Shown here: piece after piece, positions 32,337 to 36,039 of the stretch | Layout of the letters: each line of letters starts with the position of its first letter | Position numbering within the stretch: the first letter of the stretch is position 1 | NCBI GenBank assembly: GCA_003245835.1 | Contig: QKCC01000279.1 | Location: 1 to 36,039, forward strand | DNA: 36,039 nt | Direction: 5' to 3' | Source: Spirochaetales bacterium | Lineage (GTDB): Bacteria; Spirochaetota; Spirochaetia; UBA9216 | Translations under genes and position numbers: made by a program | The notes under the pieces: generated by a model | What the model was told of the DNA's origin: nothing | What the model saw: only the letters and a program-made list of their open reading frames with translations | Databases searched by the model: none

Positions 32337-32365
32337 AAAAAAGGGCATCCCTGAACGGAATACCC
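32337..32365 (-). terminator. Terminator of the lipoprotein-PEGA unit
   Basis: On the minus strand a 9-bp stem with two G-U pairs (32357-32365 with 32343-32351, 5-nt loop) is followed by six T (32337-32342). It lies 27 nt after the PEGA gene stop. Confidence 0.8.
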
Positions 32366-32391
32366 CTTTACAAACAGCGTGATGCTGAATC

Positions 32392-33645
32392 TTATTCTTT
32401 AATCAATTCAAATCCGAAGTCGAGCACGATTCTGTAGGAATCTCCTGCCTGGACATTAATTGTCTGCTGACTTGCAAACGCACCAGAGGTGATTCTGATG
32501 GTGTGCTGACCAGGTGTGAGTTCCATACTTGTATCGTTAACCTTCTTGCCGTTGTCGAATATCTTAATCTGCGCAGCAGGGTTCGCGCCGGAATAATCAA
32601 GTATTTCATTCGGGATTATGATATCAAGGCGGCCGGTTCTGCCTTTGAGCTGAATATTCAGGGTGGTAGATTCGCTAAGATAGATTGTCTGTTCTTCGGC
32701 GAAATATCCGGGTGCGTTTACCTTTACCTGGTAACTTCCGGGGGCCAGTACAGTCGTCATGTCGGTAGAGCCGGTAAGCTGACCGTTGATGCTGCCGCCT
32801 TTTATAAACACCTTGGCGCCCTCAACATTGCTTGTAATTGTTAGGTTGTAGCTGTTCTGTTCCAGGTTGATTGTCACATTCTGCGAAGAAGCCAGGCTTA
32901 CTTCTCTTGAAGCGGATTTATAACCGTCGGCGCTTACGTCGATTGTATAATTCCCCTGGTTCAGCTGCGCAGTAAACGGCGCCGAACCTACAAGCTGTCC
33001 GTTAAGGCCGCTTCCCTTGATAATCACCTTTGCGTCACGAACATTGCTGTTTATTGACAGGCTGAACTGAACAGGCGCTTCACGCTTTAGATTGAAGTTC
33101 AAAGTCATATTGTTTCGGAAGTTAAGCGACTGCTGTTCAGTACTGTACCCCGGCGCACTAACTGTTACGACATAGGAACCGGGATCAAGCTGAACAGTGA
33201 AGGGTGCTGAACCGGTGGCAACAACAGCGGAATTATTGTCCGAATGTGAAATCTGTACCAATGCACCTCTGATATTAGAATTTATCCCGAGTGCAGGCTG
33301 CTGAGTCTGGCCAAGATTTATTGTTACTGTCTGGTTGGAATTTAGCGTAATCGTCTGCTGACCGGGTTCGTAACCAGGTGCTGTAACAGTTATCACATAA
33401 GTACCCGGATCCAGCTGTGCTGAGAAAGGGGCGGTGCCTGAAGCTATCGGGCCATTCTTAATATATAATGTGCTGATTTCAACAGCAGCATTTCGCACGT
33501 TTGACACTACCGTCAACACAGGCTTTGAAGGAGCTGAATTTCCGCTGCTGCCGGACGCAGAACCGGTCCTCTGGGCGAAGACCGGTAACGAAAATGCTGC
33601 TGTGATTAAAAGAAGCACAATTAGTTTTTTCATATTAATTTTCAT
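32392..33645 (-). CDS. Exported PEGA-repeat protein
   Basis: The 417-residue protein has a signal peptide (to about residue 24, PVFAQ), a short Ser/Gly-rich stretch and four tandem PEGA domains. Each has the pattern SNVR(N/D)A.V.I...G......G.APF...LDPG.Y.V.V.APGY followed by a strand such as QTITLNSNQTVTINL. The repeats begin near residues 44, 118, 200 and 268, and a fifth, more divergent unit ends the chain. PEGA domains are beta-rich surface or periplasmic modules. A GGAAGG ribosome site lies within the last codons of the upstream lipoprotein gene, whose TAA directly abuts this ATG, so the two are translationally coupled. Confidence 0.9.
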   Translation of the reverse strand: MKINMKKLIVLLLITAAFSLPVFAQRTGSASGSSGNSAPSKPVLTVVSNVRNAAVEISTLYIKNGPIASGTAPFSAQLDPGTYVITVTAPGYEPGQQTITLNSNQTVTINLGQTQQPALGINSNIRGALVQISHSDNNSAVVATGSAPFTVQLDPGSYVVTVSAPGYSTEQQSLNFRNNMTLNFNLKREAPVQFSLSINSNVRDAKVIIKGSGLNGQLVGSAPFTAQLNQGNYTIDVSADGYKSASREVSLASSQNVTINLEQNSYNLTITSNVEGAKVFIKGGSINGQLTGSTDMTTVLAPGSYQVKVNAPGYFAEEQTIYLSESTTLNIQLKGRTGRLDIIIPNEILDYSGANPAAQIKIFDNGKKVNDTSMELTPGQHTIRITSGAFASQQTINVQAGDSYRIVLDFGFELIKE

Positions 33646-34689
33646 TTATTCCTTCCTGGTAATAGCTTTGATATTATAAGGGTACGCTACATCATCAGAA
33701 TAAAGAGTCGCGGCGTTATTGGCAGACGAAATTGTATAAGTTCCATTATCGGTTGGCGGATTATATGTATAAACTATCTGCATGACCTGTATGGTTGTTT
33801 CTGCTGTGTTCCAAGGAATGAACCAGGTACCGTAATGCTCGCTTGTATCGGTTGATGAATTATAATACATCATATCGACTTGCGCATATGCTGATGGATA
33901 AGGAGTGCTGGCTTCAAGCCCTGTTAAAACATCTCCACTGACGGGTGTATCAAGGTAAATTTTTATGGTGTCGCCGTTATATAACCATGATGCGTCATGA
34001 AGGCTGATGGTCTCTACACGTGAAACCGAAGCGGGGTCATCCGGTGAAACATCCATATCGAGAGAAATTCCTGTACCATCAGTACTTCCCCGGCCGTTAT
34101 AGTAGATTCTGAGCCTGTCGGTATCAGCTGTAGTATCACCGCTGGTCCATGGGCTGGTAGCTGATGCAGCCTCATCACCATAGGTAAGGGTCAAATCAAC
34201 ATCAATCTGTTCATTTTCCCAGCTGGCAATAATTGTATATTCTCCTGCCCCGTCTTTGGGGTAGGCATATAGGTCCTTTGCAAGCGCTCCGTTATTGGTT
34301 ATTTCGATGTATTGAGGAATAAAAATCCAGTCGGCAGCTATGGCTGTGAGCTTATAGCGATTGGGTTCAGGTGCAGTAAAGGTAAAGCTTCCTCCGGCTC
34401 CTACAGTTGCAGTCGCAGCAGCGGTAGAAGAATATGCACCGGTCGTGGAATTATAGGCGTAGAGGCTTATGGTTGTTCCGACAAGGGTGATTCCCAATGA
34501 CGAATCCTTGTAAAACCCATCTGTAATATTCGCGGTTTTTATATTTACAGCGTTCGCTGTATAATCAACATATGGATCAGTAATGTTTATTGTGCATCCT
34601 GTTAGAGATCCAAATGTTCCGGTCATCAAAACCAATAAAGCAGCCAAAGTAATATACAATGCTTTTGATTTTCTATTAAAAATTTTCAT
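33646..34689 (-). CDS. Lipoprotein with carboxypeptidase-regulatory-like and YfaP-like beta domains
   Basis: The start at 34689 gives a lipoprotein signal peptide ending SLTGC (Cys at about residue 32). GGAGG lies 11 nt upstream, somewhat far. The longer frame to 34746 crosses the promoter. The 347-residue product is beta-rich. Residues ~55-130 look like a carboxypeptidase-regulatory-type domain (TVGAGGSFTFTAPEPNRYKLTA). The rest recalls the YfaP/DUF2135 pattern (IDVDLTLTYGDE ... ISLDMDVSPDDPASVSRVETI), which I offer only as a resemblance. It is probably an extracytoplasmic partner of the PEGA protein encoded immediately downstream. Confidence 0.72.
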   Translation of the reverse strand: MKIFNRKSKALYITLAALLVLMTGTFGSLTGCTINITDPYVDYTANAVNIKTANITDGFYKDSSLGITLVGTTISLYAYNSTTGAYSSTAAATATVGAGGSFTFTAPEPNRYKLTAIAADWIFIPQYIEITNNGALAKDLYAYPKDGAGEYTIIASWENEQIDVDLTLTYGDEAASATSPWTSGDTTADTDRLRIYYNGRGSTDGTGISLDMDVSPDDPASVSRVETISLHDASWLYNGDTIKIYLDTPVSGDVLTGLEASTPYPSAYAQVDMMYYNSSTDTSEHYGTWFIPWNTAETTIQVMQIVYTYNPPTDNGTYTISSANNAATLYSDDVAYPYNIKAITRKE

Positions 34690-34726
34690 TAGTACGGATT
34701 CCTCCTGTATTAAGTTACAATACGTA

Positions 34727-34732
34727 ATTATA
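34727..34732 (-). promoter_or_regulatory. Perfect -10 box of the lipoprotein-PEGA unit
   Basis: TATAAT on the minus strand, about 38 nt upstream of the start codon. No good -35 is visible at the right spacing; the inverted repeat at 34737-34770 occupies that place. Confidence 0.5.
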
Positions 34733-34736
34733 ACAC

Positions 34737-34770
34737 TTTCAATCATCGAAATCGTCCCCGAGGATTGAAA
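34737..34770. promoter_or_regulatory. Inverted repeat overlapping the -35 region (possible operator)
   Basis: TTTCAATCATCG (34737-34748) pairs with CGAGGATTGAAA (34759-34770), 11 of 12 bases, with a 10-nt spacer. It lies directly upstream of the TATAAT box of the minus-strand lipoprotein gene and 30 nt before the CYTH gene, where a regulator of both could bind. An A8 run adjoins it at 34771, so a minus-strand T-run precedes rather than follows the stem; a terminator is unlikely. Confidence 0.4.
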
Positions 34771-34799
34771 AAAAAATTAAAAAGCAGAAGAATGGCTGA

Positions 34800-35360
34800 A
34801 TGAACAAAGAGATTGAATTAAAAGCGCGGGTGACTGACCCTGAAAATTTAAAAACCGGACTTGAGCAACGTTATGGTGACGCCGTGAACTTTTATAAGGA
34901 TGATATTTATTTCCTCTATAAAAACATCGGCGGAAAAGCAGAAGGGCAGGCTGTCCGTTTACGGAGAACGGACGGTGAAAACATTGTAACCGCAAAGCGG
35001 AAAACCCTGAGCAACGGGATTGAGATCAACGATGAACTTGAGTTTTCGGTCGGCGACGGCGAGGCTTTTCTTGATTTTTTAACTATGACCGGAGCATCGG
35101 AATGGGTTAGCAAAAAGAAATCAGGATGGCGATTCACTTCAGGAGAAGGCAGACTGAACGCGGTAATTGAGCTGTGTGATGTAGAGTCGCTCGGCTGGTT
35201 TATCGAGATCGAAGTAGTTCTTGATACTGCCGATGCTGATGATCTTAAAGCGGCTGAGCTAAAAATAAAGAGCATCCTTGCAGAGATGAATATTTCAGAA
35301 GATATGATTGAGCCCCGGTATTATTCCGATATGCTGCTCGAAAAAAAATCAAACCTATAA
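34800..35360 (+). CDS. CYTH-domain protein (class IV adenylate cyclase/thiamine-triphosphatase-like)
   Basis: The 186-residue protein is a full CYTH domain. It starts with the ExExK metal/phosphate motif, EIELK (Glu4, Glu6, Lys8), and continues with AVRLRRTDG, TAKRKT, NDELEF, AVIELCDVESLGWFIEIE and a final YYSDMLL. CYTH enzymes act on triphosphates in a beta tunnel. Members near this length annotated CyaB are called class IV adenylate cyclases, but many are triphosphatases. The sequence does not separate the two. Only a weak AGAAG ribosome site precedes the start. It is transcribed divergently from the lipoprotein-PEGA unit. Confidence 0.85.
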   Translation: MNKEIELKARVTDPENLKTGLEQRYGDAVNFYKDDIYFLYKNIGGKAEGQAVRLRRTDGENIVTAKRKTLSNGIEINDELEFSVGDGEAFLDFLTMTGASEWVSKKKSGWRFTSGEGRLNAVIELCDVESLGWFIEIEVVLDTADADDLKAAELKIKSILAEMNISEDMIEPRYYSDMLLEKKSNL

Positions 35361-35393
35361 AAAAAGACCCGCCCGATTCAACGAATCGGACGG
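35358..35393 (-). terminator. Strong terminator downstream of ptsN-like gene
   Basis: On the minus strand a stem of 4+7 pairs with one mismatch (35382-35393 with 35367-35378) and a 3-nt loop is followed by a seven-T run (35358-35364) after two bases. It overlaps the stop codon of the converging CYTH gene. Confidence 0.85.
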
Positions 35394-35531
35394 GAAAAGG
35401 AGGTTGATTAAAAAAGGAGGTGTTTAGAAAACAGCAGGTATAAAACCTGCTACGCAGAAAGCAAAGCCTTCCACGTTTCAGTATGTAAAAGCCTTCAAGG
35501 TGTTCAACGAACCGCACTCTCAGGCACTTAC
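35358..35531 (-). ncRNA. Candidate small RNA or regulatory 3'UTR with two CCUCC motifs
   Basis: This minus-strand region follows the ptsN-like gene and holds no open frame with a plausible start. It contains a perfect 7-bp hairpin (35432-35438 with 35444-35450), then a single-stranded, U-rich linker with two CACCTCC/AACCTCC motifs (complement of 35398-35420), then a strong terminator. A candidate promoter lies at 35538-35566. Unpaired CCUCC motifs before a terminator are typical of small RNAs that pair with Shine-Dalgarno sequences. Upstream it has two direct AAGCCTTC repeats (plus-strand sense) of unknown meaning. It could equally be an untranslated tail of ptsN. Confidence 0.4.
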
Positions 35532-35537
35532 AGATAA

Positions 35538-35566
35538 AAATATATCAACATTCTAACCTTTAAGCA
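35538..35566 (-). promoter_or_regulatory. Candidate promoter for the small RNA
   Basis: On the minus strand TTGCTT (35561-35566), a 17-nt spacer and TATATT (35538-35543), overlapping the end of the ptsN-like gene. The -35 is weak. Confidence 0.35.
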
Positions 35567-36039
35567 ATATCCGGAACACATCTTTTGGGGTCTCGGATGT
35601 TAAAAAGTCGTTAATTTTGACATTGTTTCTTAAAAAATTATTGATTTTAGAGATTATGCGCAAATGTGCAATCTCGTTGTTTGTATATATAAGAAAAAAT
35701 ACTTTTACCGGCTGATCGTCAATAGCATCAAATTCTATACCTTCACGGCAGATTCCGATAACAACAACCGGCCTGCTGGACGTATTTTCCTGGGGATTCC
35801 TTATGTGGGGCATGGCATAACCCTCGCCGATCGAAGTACTTATCATGTTTTCTCTGGACAGAAGTTTACTGACGAACTGCTCATGATCATGAACAAGTCC
35901 CGCAGTAACCAGCGGAAGAGACAGTTCCCTGAGGACTGACTCTGGATCTCCGGGTTCCAGATCGGTTACGATAAAATCTTCAGAAGTAAGCCTTGAAATA
36001 GGCACACTGTCCGCATCCTTCTGCATAAGCCTGGTAAGT
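35553..36039 (-). CDS. PTS EIIA (fructose/nitrogen-type, PtsN-like) protein, possibly 5' truncated
   Basis: The visible part is an EIIA domain of the mannitol/fructose/PtsN class. It includes the helix SVLRELSLPLVTAGLV, the block LLSRENMISTSIGEGYAMPHIRN with the phospho-accepting His (His74 counting from the ATG at 36026), and a C-terminal region ending TPKDVFRILLKG. The frame stays open to the window edge, so either the protein starts at 36026 (157 residues, normal for PtsN) or it has further N-terminal sequence outside. PtsN proteins take phosphate from PtsP/NPr and act as regulators of nitrogen, potassium or envelope functions rather than sugar uptake. It is followed by a long 3' region with a possible small RNA. 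Confidence 0.88.
   Translation of the reverse strand, partial: LTRLMQKDADSVPISRLTSEDFIVTDLEPGDPESVLRELSLPLVTAGLVHDHEQFVSKLLSRENMISTSIGEGYAMPHIRNPQENTSSRPVVVIGICREGIEFDAIDDQPVKVFFLIYTNNEIAHLRIISKINNFLRNNVKINDFLTSETPKDVFRILLKG

Noticed and set aside
35398-35420. Two AAAGGAGG sequences on the plus strand as ribosome sites of a small gene
   Set aside because: No ATG, GTG or TTG lies 5-10 nt downstream in an open frame of useful length; in-frame stops follow at once.
35431-35480. Possible cyclic-di-GMP (GEMM) riboswitch because of ACGCAGAAAGCAAAGCC
   Set aside because: The required upstream CACAGGGCAAACC-type half and stem are missing and no gene lies downstream on that strand.
35245-35517. 90-codon minus-strand frame across the ptsN 3' region
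   Set aside because: It runs through the terminator hairpin and into the CYTH gene in antisense; no ribosome site and no protein-like pattern.

Overview
The window reads as a chromosomal segment of a diderm bacterium of moderate GC, most likely a spirochaete (Treponema/Spirochaetia-like). This is inferred from several things: a TPR-rich gene set; a PilZ protein with the layout of the Leptospira DUF1577 family; a phosphonate-type binding protein whose signal peptide ends in a GGQAE-like stretch; lipoproteins and three large outer-membrane beta-barrel candidates ending in aromatic residues; and PEGA-repeat proteins. I see no phage, insertion sequence, CRISPR array or rRNA. Genes are tightly packed, with many 1-8 nt overlaps, and no gene-free stretch exceeds 300 bases.

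Layout. 1-1706 (+): an Lrp/AsnC regulator (5' end outside the window), a dihydroorotate-dehydrogenase-like flavoprotein and a small PQ-loop-like membrane protein. 1759-5055 (-): a PhnD-PhnC-PhnE importer operon with an internal terminator after phnD. 5225-7050 (+): a PlsC-type acyltransferase and a lipoprotein. 7169-11208: a TPR protein with a decayed Mrr-nuclease-like C-terminus, divergent from two further TPR proteins. 11222-21640 (-): mutL preceded in its transcription unit by three envelope genes: a 1549-residue protein with SprA-like features, a 462-residue barrel, and a FecR-domain/barrel fusion. 21734-24056 (+): an unknown protein, a voltage-sensor membrane protein without a channel pore, and a DUF503 protein. 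24077-27448 (-): a ComFB-domain protein, a small unknown, a TtcA-like tRNA thiolase and an HD phosphohydrolase. 27466-32124 (+): a lipoprotein, a PilZ protein interrupted by a GAF-like domain, and a large degenerate cyclase/STAND/TPR regulator. 32174: tRNA-Met(CAT). 32392-34689 (-): a lipoprotein and a PEGA protein. 34800 (+): a CYTH (class IV cyclase-like) protein. The right edge (-) carries a PTS EIIA (PtsN-like) gene, followed by a possible small RNA with two CCUCC motifs.

How it may fit together. The envelope genes 13049-21640 probably act together at the outer membrane. The ComFB and PilZ proteins are both members of families known or reported to bind cyclic dinucleotides, and they lie close to a cyclase-like regulator, so 24-32 kb has a second-messenger flavour. 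The most unusual items are the pore-less voltage-sensor protein with a HAMP-like tail, the SprA-like giant outside Bacteroidota, the split PilZ domain, the anti-Shine-Dalgarno RNA candidate and two apparently leaderless mRNAs. All functional calls come from reading the translated sequences; no database search was run.
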